A program made the translations under genes and the position numbers. The notes beneath the pieces are model-generated. The model did no database searches, was not told the origin of the DNA, and saw only the letters and a program-made list of their open reading frames with translations. A DNA stretch of 16,814 nucleotides, from contig JABDKS010000143.1 in assembly GCA_013002105.1 (NCBI GenBank), positions 1-16,814 of the forward strand. The letters are read 5' to 3'. Positions 7,096 to 15,812 of this stretch are shown here, one piece after another. This DNA comes from Pirellulaceae bacterium (GTDB taxonomy: Bacteria; Planctomycetota; Planctomycetia; Pirellulales; Pirellulaceae). The first letter of the stretch is position 1, and each line of letters opens with the position of its first letter.

Positions 7096-7800
7096 ATGGA
7101 ACGATCAGAATCGCTTCAACGCGATGGCTTTGTAATCATTCGCACTGTCTTGACTCGTGAAGCCTGTGATTCTCTGGCAATCGAAATCGCCGCCGTGATG
7201 GACGCGCGGCCCAGCGATGCGATTGGGGCGGGGCAGGGTAGGGTAGTGGGGGGACGAAATCTGCTGAGTGTTTGGGATGGCTGGCGGCAGATCGTCCAAC
7301 GCCCGGCGGTCAGCCAACTGGTCGCCAATGTCCTGGGCAGACACGCCGGGGTCGTGCGAATCTTGTATTTTGATAAACCACCGGGAAAAGGCTGGTCCCT
7401 GTCATTGCACCGCGATCGGACCATTGCGGTCGCCAAGCACTGCGATCCACCCACGCCATTCTCCAAGCCGACGAAAAAGGCGGGCGTTCCGCATGTCGAA
7501 GCGTCCGACGAAGTCTTGCGTCAAATGTTGACGCTGCGACTGCACCTGGATCCGATGCACAACGACAACGGACCGCTGATGGTGGTACCGGGATCGCATG
7601 CGAGCCATGACCCAGCTGACACGCAGACGATTCGTTGCGGTGCGGGGGATCTGTTTGTGATGCGACCACTACTATCCCACGGCAGCAAAGCCGCTGATCC
7701 CAACACGACGGACCATCGTCGCGTCGTTCATTTGGAACTGGCTGCCAACAAACACCTGCCGGCAAACTACCAGTGGCATCAATTCGAAGCTGTTGGGTAA
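7096..7800 (+). CDS. Phytanoyl-CoA dioxygenase (PhyH)-family Fe(II)/2-oxoglutarate oxygenase
   Basis: A 234-residue putative cytoplasmic non-haem iron oxygenase coupling 2-oxoglutarate decarboxylation to oxidation of an unknown substrate. The N-terminus (LQRDGFVIIRTVLT) is the usual PhyH opening. The iron facial triad is visible as H105-x-D107 (LHRDRT) and H195 (LLSHGS). An Arg in the HRRVVHLE stretch (about 208-209) is placed to bind the 2-oxoglutarate carboxylate. MVVPGSH (about 162-168) is another family hallmark. There is no signal peptide. The start at 7096 is chosen over 7060 because of GGAG seven bases upstream. Codons for residues around 43-53 are unusually G-rich (GGG, AGG, GTA), creating a G-quadruplex motif. 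Downstream, metH converges after 64 bp. Substrate cannot be inferred; PhyH members act on diverse lipids, halogenated compounds and small metabolites. Confidence 0.82.
   Translation: MERSESLQRDGFVIIRTVLTREACDSLAIEIAAVMDARPSDAIGAGQGRVVGGRNLLSVWDGWRQIVQRPAVSQLVANVLGRHAGVVRILYFDKPPGKGWSLSLHRDRTIAVAKHCDPPTPFSKPTKKAGVPHVEASDEVLRQMLTLRLHLDPMHNDNGPLMVVPGSHASHDPADTQTIRCGAGDLFVMRPLLSHGSKAADPNTTDHRRVVHLELAANKHLPANYQWHQFEAVG
7225..7253 (+). other. G-quadruplex motif inside the PhyH coding region
   Basis: On the coding strand there are five G-runs: GGGG (7225-7228), GGGG (7230-7233), GGG (7236-7238), GGG (7241-7243) and GGGGGG (7248-7253), with loops of 1 to 4 bases. This meets the standard four-run G4 pattern with one run to spare. 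It begins about 130 bases after the start codon and would also be present in the mRNA. Confidence 0.75.
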
Positions 7801-7864
7801 CCGCTCAGGTCCCGTGACCGTCACACCATTGCGATGCCAACGATAGCACCCAAGTGGTGCCAAT

Positions 7865-10800
7865 CTAGCTAGGTTCGTAAGCCAGGTTGGGACTCAGCCA
7901 CTTCTCGATCTCCCCGATCGGTTTTCCTTTTCGCTTGGCATACGCCTCGATCTGGTCCTTAGTGACTCGGTCGACGGCAAAGTAACGCGATTCGGGGTGA
8001 CCAAAATACAATCCGCTCACACTTGCACCGGGCGTCATCGCAAAGCTGGACGTCAGTTCGACACCCGCGTTGGCTTCAGCATCCAACAAATCGAATAAGG
8101 TTCGTTTTTCGGTGTGGTCTGGGCATGCGGGATAGCCTGCCGCGGGCCGAATGCCGCGATACTTTTCCGCAATCATTTCTTCTGTCGACAGATTCTCATC
8201 GGTTCCAAATCCCCAATCGGCTCGCGCACGCTGGTGCATCAGCTCTGCAAATGCTTCGGCCAATCGATCGGCAACCGCCTGCACCATAATGGCAGTGTAA
8301 TCGTCGTGCTTTTCTTTAAAGCTTGCGGCTAACGCTTCGGCACCAACACCAGAGGTCACAACAAAACCACCGACGTAGTCTTCCCGACCGCTGCCGATGG
8401 GGGCAACGTAGTCGGCCAGCGATCGATAATCCTTTTGTCCTTTGCGTTCCCACTGCTGACGCAAACAATGCAATCGCGTTTTTTCGACGCTGCGTGAATC
8501 ATCCGTAAAAAGCACGATGTCATCGTCGTCGCTGGCAGCGGGCCAAAAACCATAAACAGCATTTGCCGTCAACGATCCATCGGCAATGATTTGATCCAAA
8601 AGTCGGTTGGCATCGTCAAATAATTCCTTGGCTTGAGCGCCGACGGTCGCGTCATCAAAAATCTTGGGGTACTTGCCTTTCAATTCCCAAGTCATGAAGA
8701 ACGGGGACCAATCGATGTAAGGGCGAATGTCGACGAGCGGAAATTCCTTCAGCACGCGCGTTCCGGTGAAGGCGGGCGTGTCGATTTGGACGCTCTGCCA
8801 ATCGGTGGCAAAACGTTTCTCCAGAGCCTGCGCGTATGGCACGAGCGTTTGTTTGCGGTCTTGGTAGCTGGCGACAAGCTTCTTTTGCGTTTCCACGTTC
8901 TCAGCAAGAAACGGATCTCGCAATTCATCACTCAACAAACGTTCGACCACTCCCACACTGCGACTGGCATCGAGCACGTGTACGGTTGGACCGTCGTAAA
9001 CCGGCGCGATACGCACCGCCGTATGCTTCGCGCTGGTGGTTGCCCCGCCGACCAACAAAGGCATCGTCATTTTTCGGCGTTTCATCTCCCGCGCAACACT
9101 GACCATTTCGTCCAAACTCGGCGTGATCAATCCACTCAGTCCGATCATGTCGGCGTTGTGTTTTTGTGCCTCTTCCAGAATCTTGTCACTGGAAACCATC
9201 ACGCCCAGATCAATCACCTTGTAGTTGTTGCACTGCAAAACCACGCCGACAATGTTCTTGCCGATGTCGTGTACGTCGCCTTTGACCGTCGCGATCAAAA
9301 ACGTTCCACGATCGCTGGCCGCTTCGCCACCGGCGGCCTTTTTCTCTTCTTCCATGAATGGTTCCAGATAGGCAACCGCCTTCTTCATCACGCGCGCCGA
9401 CTTAACGACTTGCGGCAAGAACATCTTGCCGGCACCGAACAGGTCGCCAACAACCGACATGCCATCCATCAGCGGACCCTCGATGACCTGCAAACAGCGA
9501 TCAAAATGCTGACGTGCTTCTTCGGTGTCTTCGACAATGAACTTGTCGATGCCCTTGATCAACGCATGCTTCATTCGTTCGGCAACGGGACCTTCGCGCC
9601 AGGTTAAATCTTCGCCTGCTTTCTGCTTTCCGGCCCCTTTGACCGTTTCGGCAAATTCCAGCATCCGGTCCGTGGCATCATCACGCCGATTCAGCAAGAC
9701 GTCTTCGACATGCTCGAGCAGATCTTTATCGACCTCTTCGTAGACCTCCAGTTGGCCGGCGTTGACAATGCCCATATCCAAACCGGCTTTCACGGCGTGA
9801 TACAAAAAGGAACTGTGGATCGCTTCGCGAACACGATCGTTACCGCGGAAACTGAAGCTGATATTGCTGACACCGCCGCTGGTCTTCGCGCCCGGGCACT
9901 CCTGCTTAATTCGGCGAACCGCATTGATGAAATCGACCGCGTAATTGTTGTGTTCCTCCATCCCCGTCGCGACGGTCAAGATATTGGGATCAAAGATGAT
10001 GTCTTCGGCTGGAAAACCAACTTGATTGACAAGCAGGTCATAGGCTCGCTTACAGATTCGAACCTTCTCGTCTTCGGTGGCGGCCTGGCCGACTTCGTCG
10101 AACGCCATGACGACCGCGGCAGCCCCGTACTTGCGAACCAATCGAGCGCGTCGCAAAAACTCTTCCTCGCCGTCTTTCAGCGAGATCGAATTGACGATCG
10201 CTTTGCCCTGCACATTGCGCAAACCTGCCTCGATGACTTCCCATTTACTACTGTCAATCATCACCGGCACCGACGCGGCCACGTCATCACCGGAGATCAA
10301 TCGCAGAAATCGGGTCATCGCCTCGGCGCCATCCAATAGCGCATCATCGAAATTGATGTCGATGATCGTCGCTCCGTTTTGCACCTGCTCACGAGCCACT
10401 TCGACCGCTTCTTCGTATTGTTCGTTGCGAATCAACCGTGCGAATTTGCGACTTCCGGTCACGTTCGTGCGTTCGCCGACCATGGTGAATGGTATTTCCG
10501 GACGCATGACCATCGGTAGCTGTCCGGACAGCCGGGTGTAGACCGGACCAACCGATTCCTGCTTTGGTTTGATCCCCTTGACCCGCTGGGCCATCGCCTC
10601 GATGTGCGGTGGCGTTGTGCCGCAGCAGCCGCCCAGGATATTGATCCACCCATTGTCGGCGTACTCGCCGACAATTTCGGCCATCTCTTTGGGTCCGAGA
10701 TCGAACTGCCCCATTTCGTTGGGCAATCCGGCATTGGGGTGACAACTGACCGGAACGCCGGTGGCATGCGACATCTCTTCGACATGCGGACGCATCACGT

Positions 10801-11566
10801 CCGGACCCAAAGCACAGTTCATGCCGATCGACAGGAGCGGGAAATGCGACAACGCCGTCACGAATGCTTCGACACTCTGGCCGCTGACAAATGTCCGACC
10901 GCCTTTGTCGAACGTGCCGCTGACCATCACGGGAACCCTGCGCCCACCGCCATCGAAGTATTCCTGTATCGCAAACAAACAGGATTTCAGATTCAACGTG
11001 TCGATCGCCGTTTCGGGCAACAAGATATCGACGCCGGCTTCGCAAAGCGATTTGACCTGTGCGTAATAACTGGCCGCCATTTCTTCGAACGTCGTGGCAC
11101 GGTAGGCCGCATCGTCAACCTTGGTGCTGATCGCCAATTGCATCGTGGTCGGACCGATCGAACCGGCGACAAAACGCGGCTTATCGGGTGTTCGTTCTGT
11201 CCATTCGTCTGCCGCTTTGCGAGCACAAGCGACAGCAGCAATGTTGATCTCGTCGACCAATTCCAGTGGCAAGTCAAATTCGACCATGCCGACCGGCGAA
11301 GCTCCAAACGAGTTGGTTTCGACGATATCGCTGCCGGCTTCGTAATAGGCCCGGTGGATGTCGGTGATTTTCTCGGGATGGGTCAGACAGAGAATATCGG
11401 AGAAATTTTTTAGATCTTTGTGGTGGTCGGCAAACCTCTCGCCACGGACGTCCGCTTCCTCCAAACCGAGCCGCTGAATCATCGTCCCCATCGCCCCGTC
11501 CAACAGCAGGATTCGTTCGCGGATCAGTTCAGAAATCAGGGTTTCAGTGGAGTCGGCTGTCAACAT
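7865..11566 (-). CDS. metH: Cobalamin-dependent methionine synthase
   Basis: Transfers a methyl group from 5-methyltetrahydrofolate to homocysteine via methylcobalamin, giving methionine. At 1233 aa it is full length (E. coli MetH 1227). Domains from the ATG at 11566 in order: homocysteine-binding barrel (about 8-330), with zinc ligands C251 (GMNCALGPD) and C314/C315 (GGCCGTTP); pterin-binding barrel (about 350-620), including INFDD and MIDSS motifs; cobalamin cap and Rossmann modules (about 650-890), with axial H766 in DVHDIG and the following SGLITPSL loop; and the reactivation/AdoMet-binding domain (about 915-1233), with [12 protein letters not shown] near 1140-1151. A GTG four codons upstream (11578) is an alternative start; neither has a clear Shine-Dalgarno. 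It is monocistronic and convergent with the PhyH gene. I saw no convincing cobalamin or SAM/SAH riboswitch in the leader. All key residues are present, so it should be active. Confidence 0.98.
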   Translation of the reverse strand: MLTADSTETLISELIRERILLLDGAMGTMIQRLGLEEADVRGERFADHHKDLKNFSDILCLTHPEKITDIHRAYYEAGSDIVETNSFGASPVGMVEFDLPLELVDEINIAAVACARKAADEWTERTPDKPRFVAGSIGPTTMQLAISTKVDDAAYRATTFEEMAASYYAQVKSLCEAGVDILLPETAIDTLNLKSCLFAIQEYFDGGGRRVPVMVSGTFDKGGRTFVSGQSVEAFVTALSHFPLLSIGMNCALGPDVMRPHVEEMSHATGVPVSCHPNAGLPNEMGQFDLGPKEMAEIVGEYADNGWINILGGCCGTTPPHIEAMAQRVKGIKPKQESVGPVYTRLSGQLPMVMRPEIPFTMVGERTNVTGSRKFARLIRNEQYEEAVEVAREQVQNGATIIDINFDDALLDGAEAMTRFLRLISGDDVAASVPVMIDSSKWEVIEAGLRNVQGKAIVNSISLKDGEEEFLRRARLVRKYGAAAVVMAFDEVGQAATEDEKVRICKRAYDLLVNQVGFPAEDIIFDPNILTVATGMEEHNNYAVDFINAVRRIKQECPGAKTSGGVSNISFSFRGNDRVREAIHSSFLYHAVKAGLDMGIVNAGQLEVYEEVDKDLLEHVEDVLLNRRDDATDRMLEFAETVKGAGKQKAGEDLTWREGPVAERMKHALIKGIDKFIVEDTEEARQHFDRCLQVIEGPLMDGMSVVGDLFGAGKMFLPQVVKSARVMKKAVAYLEPFMEEEKKAAGGEAASDRGTFLIATVKGDVHDIGKNIVGVVLQCNNYKVIDLGVMVSSDKILEEAQKHNADMIGLSGLITPSLDEMVSVAREMKRRKMTMPLLVGGATTSAKHTAVRIAPVYDGPTVHVLDASRSVGVVERLLSDELRDPFLAENVETQKKLVASYQDRKQTLVPYAQALEKRFATDWQSVQIDTPAFTGTRVLKEFPLVDIRPYIDWSPFFMTWELKGKYPKIFDDATVGAQAKELFDDANRLLDQIIADGSLTANAVYGFWPAASDDDDIVLFTDDSRSVEKTRLHCLRQQWERKGQKDYRSLADYVAPIGSGREDYVGGFVVTSGVGAEALAASFKEKHDDYTAIMVQAVADRLAEAFAELMHQRARADWGFGTDENLSTEEMIAEKYRGIRPAAGYPACPDHTEKRTLFDLLDAEANAGVELTSSFAMTPGASVSGLYFGHPESRYFAVDRVTKDQIEAYAKRKGKPIGEIEKWLSPNLAYEPS

Positions 11567-11746
11567 CGGGAGTTTCACGCGTGGTAACTACGAGGGCAAA
11601 ATGGGCGTCAAAACGACATCTTCCTTGGAGTGGCGGCAAATCACAAGGTGAACCGGCCCGCTTTACCGCATCGGGAGGGGTGCCATTCCATCTTGCTCAA
11701 TCCGATCAGTTTGGCTATTCCGCAAATGCCTCAAGATCCGTAGGCC

Positions 11747-11772
11747 TATCCACCGATTAAGACGGGTGGATA
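11747..11772 (+). other. 8-bp hairpin in the 5' leader, superficially tRNA-like
   Basis: TATCCACC (11747-11754) pairs perfectly with GGTGGATA (11765-11772) around a 10-base loop. A GGTTCGATCC stretch resembling a T-loop follows at 11780-11789. A complete cloverleaf cannot be drawn, so this is not called a tRNA. It may be a leader RNA structure for the 11907 gene or a fossil. Confidence 0.35.
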
Positions 11773-11895
11773 TGTCCTAGGTTCGATCCCGCCCAGTTGC
11801 GTGCTGCAATTTGTCGCAGCCAAGACAATGCAGCTCGGGGGGACTTGAGACCGAGTTGCCATCAAATACTGCTGCCTACAGAACACTCATGCATC

Positions 11896-11901
11896 AGGAA
11901 G
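11896..11901 (+). promoter_or_regulatory. Shine-Dalgarno deciding the 11907 start
   Basis: AGGAAG lies five bases before the ATG at 11907, favouring it over the ATG at 11889 and the TTG at 11811. Confidence 0.55.
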
Positions 11902-11906
11902 ATCGT

Positions 11907-13112
11907 ATGACCGTCTCGCCCCAACGGCCTCAAGACGGCAATCGCCGACCCACCGCACGCACTGGCCATCCTGCCGAACCAGTAGCCCCATCCACTGCGT
12001 TGCCCCCCGTACTGTTTCAGTTGCCCAACTTGGCCAACGCCCGGGTCGATGCACCCCACAATCACGCTGCGCCCAATAGCGATGTGATTGGCGACAACCA
12101 TGCAATCTCATCGGAGAGTAATTCGTCGCATGGCGAAAACGGTCCCGCCATGGACCCGATCACAACCTCCTCGGCACCGGCGTCGACCGACCACATCCAG
12201 GACAAACACTCAAACGCATCCAAATCGTCTTTCCTCGCGAAACTCGGCTCACACGCCTTCTTACTTGGCATGCTTGCGTTGGCCGTCACCTGGGTCGTCG
12301 TTGTTGCAAAGAACGTGCGTTCGCCACAACCACGAGAAGTCGTGCAGGACGAATCGACAAGTTCTCAATCACACCAACTGGCTGCCAACGCTACCGAGCA
12401 AGCCGACAACGATGCGTCACCTGATACCGCCCAGCAAATCGCTTGGTCGAACCTGGACCAAAATCAACCCACGATCGAAGTTCATCCGGCCAACAGTCCG
12501 GTAGTGGAAATCGTCCAACCAAAACTTGCACAGAATGATCTCGGTGAAATCACTGCTGGGCCTGCATTCGATGGGAATCCCGCATTGGATCAAACGGTTG
12601 ACGGCATCACCGAGACCAATGCTGACTTTGAAACCGAAACCACCACGCTCTCCGAGCCGATCGCAAAGCTGGACAGGCCAGACGCTGGGTCGGCCAAAGC
12701 GTCTCCAACCGACGAGATGTCGGCAGGCGCTGTTGACTCGGTCGCCGCCGTCAATCCAACACCGCAGTCAACCGCACCGCAGACAACCACACCGGCCGAC
12801 ACAGTCGCCTCGGCCGCATCCGCAGCCAGTCCGCAAGATCCGTCGATCACGCAACCGATCGACGGTGTCCTCCTCCGTGGTGTATCGATCAACCAGTACG
12901 TCACCGCAGCGTCATCTCGAACTGATTCGCTGGTCGCCAACACGGCCCAGGCCGATATCGCGCCGCCGGGAACGGCTGTGCAAGGGGTCGTCGCGACGGA
13001 CCTTGGAGTGTCAAAAGATTCCAATCCAGCCGAGATTCAAAAACGCTTCTCGCGTACACCGATGGGAATCAAAGATTGGTCGCGATATTTCCCACCGCCG
13101 CCTCAACAATAA
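11907..13112 (+). CDS. Single-pass membrane protein with low-complexity Ala/Thr/Pro-rich regions, function unknown
   Basis: A 401-residue protein with no recognised catalytic domain. Residues 1-117 are Pro/Asn/Ser-rich and probably disordered. A single hydrophobic helix follows (about 116-135, AFLLGMLALAVTWVVVVA). The long remainder (about 140-401) is rich in Ala, Thr, Asp, Ser and Gln and lacks Cys, as expected for an extended linker outside or inside the membrane. Orientation cannot be fixed from the flanking charges. The C-terminus (KRFSRTPMGIKDWSRYFPPPPQQ region, about 379-401) is more conserved-looking and ends in a Pro run that could be a docking motif. AGGAAG supports the start at 11907. 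The ATPase gene follows after 78 bp on the same strand, so the pair is probably an operon. By position it may play the part of a membrane co-polymerase or anchor for the ATPase, but no Wzz domain is visible. Confidence 0.65.
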   Translation: MTVSPQRPQDGNRRPTARTGHPAEPVAPSTALPPVLFQLPNLANARVDAPHNHAAPNSDVIGDNHAISSESNSSHGENGPAMDPITTSSAPASTDHIQDKHSNASKSSFLAKLGSHAFLLGMLALAVTWVVVVAKNVRSPQPREVVQDESTSSQSHQLAANATEQADNDASPDTAQQIAWSNLDQNQPTIEVHPANSPVVEIVQPKLAQNDLGEITAGPAFDGNPALDQTVDGITETNADFETETTTLSEPIAKLDRPDAGSAKASPTDEMSAGAVDSVAAVNPTPQSTAPQTTTPADTVASAASAASPQDPSITQPIDGVLLRGVSINQYVTAASSRTDSLVANTAQADIAPPGTAVQGVVATDLGVSKDSNPAEIQKRFSRTPMGIKDWSRYFPPPPQQ

Positions 13113-13190
13113 GTGCCTGCTGAGTCATTCCGGCAAGCTATTTTCGCAACGTTTCGACGTTTACCTTTCACGTTTACATTCTGCATCATC

Positions 13191-14468
13191 ATGAGCACGA
13201 TCGACCAAGCATTCGTTCAAGCCTTTGCACGACGCAATCGAACATCACGTACCGCGGAAACAGCGCAGAATGCGGTGCCAACCACACCGGCCTCGCCCAG
13301 CGGAGAAATGCAGGTCGATCCATCCGTCGCAAAATCGACTCAACGCTGGGTCGATCCCATCGAAGATCAAGTGGTCCGGGCGGACCAAGCTCAGGGCGAA
13401 TCGATCCCACAACCGCATGCCGCGGAAACTGCGGTCGACGCAACTGTCGATTCGGCGAACAAAACGGCCGGCAATTTCACTGCCGATACGCTCGCGCCCA
13501 CCTGGCATCCCTCACCAGCTCCAACCGAATCGCCAATGATCCCGGCGCCATCTGCCCATTCAACCACGCAGGCGCCGCCCACAACTGATCCCGAGTTGGA
13601 CCGTCACGTCGTCGCCGACCAAGAGATCACGCGCCAGCGCATCGACGGCGTGCAACACGCGGCTCCGGCGACCAGCACGACACTAGATTCGCCCGACTCG
13701 CAACCGACACCCGAGACACAGGCTGCCGAGACACTGGCTGCCGAGACACTGGCTGGCCAAACGCTGACTGGCGAAACACTGGCCGACGAAACGGTCACGG
13801 AAACAGCGGATGCTGCGACCTCTCCCGAGCCGATCCAAGCGGTTTGGGAAGTCGACACGTTCGATGTTCCCAAAAGCGTAGCTGATCTGTTTTTCGAGGA
13901 ATCACTTTTTCAAAACATTGCTTCGCGTTTGCACGAAGCAGTCCACGACGGCCTGCGCAGCATGATGATCACGAGTGCCCAAGCCGGTGAAGGCCGTTCA
14001 ACGGTCGCAATCGGAATGGCAATGGCCGCCGCCGCATCTGGACTGAATGTCGCATTGATCGATGGAGATGTTATCGATCCGACATTGGTCGACGACCTTC
14101 GACTGGATGTTCAGTACGGTTGGCTCGATGCAGTTCGAGGCGGACTGCCGCTTGGTCAGGTCGCCGTGTTCGCAGTCGAAGACGGTCTGACGTTCATTCC
14201 ATTGATGCCGCCTGCCAGCGAAAAGGCCACCGCATCGGATTCTGAAATCGACCGTTTAATGCAAAACCTGAACGGTCAATTTGACTTGATCGTGGTGGAC
14301 GCGCCGTCGGGCGACAATCCGATCACCGGCAAGTTCGCTACCTTGGTCGACACGGCCGTCATCGCTCGCGACGCATCGCGCACGGACCCACACGTTGCCA
14401 ACGATTTAACGTATCGGCTACGCGGGTGTGGCTTGCAGGGGATTGGCATCGTCGAAAACTTTGCCTAA
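13191..14468 (+). CDS. MinD/CpsD (BY-kinase)-like ATPase with a disordered N-terminal half
   Basis: A 425-residue cytoplasmic protein. Residues 1-215 are Ala/Thr/Pro/Glu-rich and probably disordered, and include a five-residue tandem repeat near 175-205. Residues about 230-425 form a SIMIBI-class P-loop domain like CpsD/CapB/Wzc kinases: Walker A SAQAGEGRST (262-271), Walker A' ALIDGDVIDP (288-297) and Walker B LIVVDAPSG (366-374). The P-loop lysine is replaced by Arg (R269). The C-terminus ends GIVENFA without the Tyr cluster that BY-kinases autophosphorylate. It may therefore be a regulatory or low-activity ATPase in exopolysaccharide synthesis, or a positioning ATPase. An upstream in-frame GTG (13113) follows directly after the preceding stop, but MSTIDQAF at 13191 looks like the true N-terminus of planctomycete relatives (from memory). 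No Shine-Dalgarno is visible. It is probably co-transcribed with the membrane protein gene upstream. Confidence 0.77.
   Translation: MSTIDQAFVQAFARRNRTSRTAETAQNAVPTTPASPSGEMQVDPSVAKSTQRWVDPIEDQVVRADQAQGESIPQPHAAETAVDATVDSANKTAGNFTADTLAPTWHPSPAPTESPMIPAPSAHSTTQAPPTTDPELDRHVVADQEITRQRIDGVQHAAPATSTTLDSPDSQPTPETQAAETLAAETLAGQTLTGETLADETVTETADAATSPEPIQAVWEVDTFDVPKSVADLFFEESLFQNIASRLHEAVHDGLRSMMITSAQAGEGRSTVAIGMAMAAAASGLNVALIDGDVIDPTLVDDLRLDVQYGWLDAVRGGLPLGQVAVFAVEDGLTFIPLMPPASEKATASDSEIDRLMQNLNGQFDLIVVDAPSGDNPITGKFATLVDTAVIARDASRTDPHVANDLTYRLRGCGLQGIGIVENFA
13713..13787 (+). repeat. 15-bp in-frame tandem repeat, five units
   Basis: Five consecutive 15-base units begin at 13713, 13728, 13743, 13758 and 13773. 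The first two differ by one base (GAGACACAGGCTGCC and GAGACACTGGCTGCC); later units drift. They encode a degenerate five-residue repeat (ETLAA-like) in the disordered half of the ATPase. Confidence 0.8.
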
Positions 14469-14492
14469 CGCGAGCTTCCAGCTGGATCCTCA

Positions 14493-14518
14493 CCGTAGGC
14501 CAGGACCTGTCCTGACAA
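14493..14518. repeat. Second locus of the palindromic intergenic repeat
   Basis: This 26-bp segment is identical at 24 of 26 positions to 6994-7019. It contains the palindromic arms CCAGGAC/GTCCTG(A). It starts 24 bases after the ATPase stop codon, in the gap between convergent genes, so the transcript of the membrane protein/ATPase pair would carry it as a 3' hairpin. Confidence 0.8.
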
Positions 14519-14520
14519 GC

Positions 14521-14602
14521 GATGCCGTGTGCTAGAACACGCGATGACCTGTGCTCGCACACGATCACCTGTGCCAACACACAATCACCTGTGCTCGCAC
14601 AC
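14521..14602. repeat. Four tandem 20-bp repeats, each with an inner palindrome
   Basis: Units are 14521-14542 (22 bases, divergent), 14543-14562, 14563-14582 and 14583-14602. The common form is GATCACC followed by TGTGCTCGCACAC. Each unit has a small inverted repeat: GTGT/ACAC in unit 1, TGTGC-TC-GCACA in units 2 and 4, and TGTG/CACA in unit 3. The array lies between the convergent ATPase and arsM genes, directly after the palindromic repeat. It could be a bidirectional transcription barrier or a cluster of protein-binding sites. Confidence 0.85.
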
Positions 14603-14621
14603 GTTGAACCGGATCATTCTG

Positions 14622-15788
14622 TCAGCAGCAATCGCCTGAGTCACAGCAACTGTCTGCTTGGGGCAGAATGTTGGCTTTGTATCCGCGTCCCTTGGTAATC
14701 TTGGGAGGTCGCTTTTCCACGCCGCCACTGCACGTAAACGGTTTTGCGTCCTTCGGATCAATTCGCTCGCGTGGCTCGACAGCGACAAAATGCTGCGTGT
14801 AAGGTTCTCGCGTCATGATTTCGAACGTTTTTCGACAAACTGCTGTTCGCTCCCCGCGATCGAATACATGACCCATGTCGTCGGTCACCGATCGAAACGG
14901 CCCGCGATAAATCACGGCCTCGTTGTGTTCAAAACAAGGTCCCTCTTTGCCCTTATAGGCGATCACAGTGGTTGATCGAAACTCGATCCCCTCGACGGTT
15001 TGCCAAGGTTCGTCCTGTAAGATCGGCATCTCGATTCCGTAGAAACCAGCTCGATCAAACGCTGAGAGAAAATCACATTCTTGAAATGCTCCCGAGATGC
15101 AGCCGCTCCACAATTCTGGATCGTTTTGCATGCTCACCGGTACCTCTTCGTCGCTGACGATGTCGCTGATGACAGCACGTCCACCGCGTTTAAGTACCCG
15201 AAAAATCTCAGCGAACAGCTTCTCCTTCTCGCTCGCATCGACCAAGTTCAAAACACAGTTGCTGACGACGACATCGACAGAGTTGTCAGGAATCATGGGC
15301 GACTCGCGCCGCATTTGCGTCGCAAACGCTTCGTAGCGTTGCAAACTCGCCTCGTCGGTGATCGGGTTGGCTTTTAAATACTCGTCCACCGCGTCACGGT
15401 CGATTGCCATGTCTTGAATACGGCCTTTGCAAAACCGCACATTGCTGTAACCAATTTTGTCAGCCACCGACGCCTGACTGCCGCGTGCCAGGTCCAGCAT
15501 TGTGTCGTTCATGTCGACGCCGATCACGGTGCCCGATGGGCCGACGACTTGAGAAGCGATGAAACAGATCTTTCCGCCACCACTGCCAAGATCTAAAACG
15601 GTCTCGCCCTCACGAACGTACTTCGATGGATCACCACAACCATAATCGCGCTGGATCACCTCGTCGGGAATCACTTTCAGATACTGTGCGTCGTAGTCGA
15701 CGGGACAGCAAAGTTGTGGCTCACACTCCTGCGCGGCCGCGGCGTAGCGTTCACGCACCGCCTGTTCGGTGTCCAGCTTGGTAGACAT
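14622..15788 (-). CDS. arsM: Arsenite S-adenosylmethionine methyltransferase
   Basis: Methylates trivalent arsenic using AdoMet in the cytoplasm, giving mono- to trimethylated products. In 388 residues the AdoMet-binding motif is VLDLGSGGGK (64-73), with acidic D92 after the second strand. The arsenic-binding cysteines of the ArsM family are present: C51 (RDYGCGDP), C178 (VSNCVLNL) and C230 (SGCISGAF). A CC pair (27-28) lies near the N-terminus. Residues about 285-345 (AVIYRGPF ... RGERTAVC) form the C-terminal domain seen in longer ArsM proteins. The tail ends SCCDSGDCC, a four-Cys cluster (C381, C382, C387, C388) that could bind arsenic or another soft metal. The ATG at 15788 is preceded by GAGG at a somewhat long spacing. 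arsS lies 24 bp upstream on the same strand, giving an arsS-arsM operon. No arsR or efflux gene is in view. Confidence 0.93.
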   Translation of the reverse strand: MSTKLDTEQAVRERYAAAAQECEPQLCCPVDYDAQYLKVIPDEVIQRDYGCGDPSKYVREGETVLDLGSGGGKICFIASQVVGPSGTVIGVDMNDTMLDLARGSQASVADKIGYSNVRFCKGRIQDMAIDRDAVDEYLKANPITDEASLQRYEAFATQMRRESPMIPDNSVDVVVSNCVLNLVDASEKEKLFAEIFRVLKRGGRAVISDIVSDEEVPVSMQNDPELWSGCISGAFQECDFLSAFDRAGFYGIEMPILQDEPWQTVEGIEFRSTTVIAYKGKEGPCFEHNEAVIYRGPFRSVTDDMGHVFDRGERTAVCRKTFEIMTREPYTQHFVAVEPRERIDPKDAKPFTCSGGVEKRPPKITKGRGYKANILPQADSCCDSGDCC

Positions 15789-15812
15789 ATCAGTCTAAAT
15801 CCTCGTTAGGTA

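Larger units (their letters stand above)
11579..11906. other. Divergent intergenic region between metH and the membrane protein gene
   Basis: It must hold promoters for both directions; none could be assigned with confidence. It contains the 8-bp hairpin at 11747-11772, and at its right end the Shine-Dalgarno of the next gene. An in-frame TTG (11811) and ATG (11889) precede the preferred start at 11907. The extra residues from TTG look like ordinary translated spacer. Confidence 0.5.

Noticed and set aside
8633..11413. Long plus-strand open frames (8633-9607, 9710-10339, 10604-11413) opposite metH
   Set aside because: They are antisense shadows of a highly conserved GC-biased gene and encode no recognisable protein.
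11579..11700. Cobalamin (B12) or SAM/SAH riboswitch in the metH leader
   Set aside because: A GCCGCCACTCC stretch on the minus strand faintly resembles a B12 box, but the other conserved B12 riboswitch segments are not found.
13113..13190. GTG start at 13113 for the ATPase, directly after the upstream stop
   Set aside because: The extra 26 residues look like translated spacer; MSTIDQAF at 13191 is a better N-terminus.
13604..13873. Minus-strand Ser/Val-rich 89-residue frame
   Set aside because: It is the complement of the tandem repeat and low-complexity coding region, so its openness is a composition effect.
14521..14602. CRISPR array
   Set aside because: The 20-bp units are directly adjacent with no unique spacers, and no cas genes are nearby.
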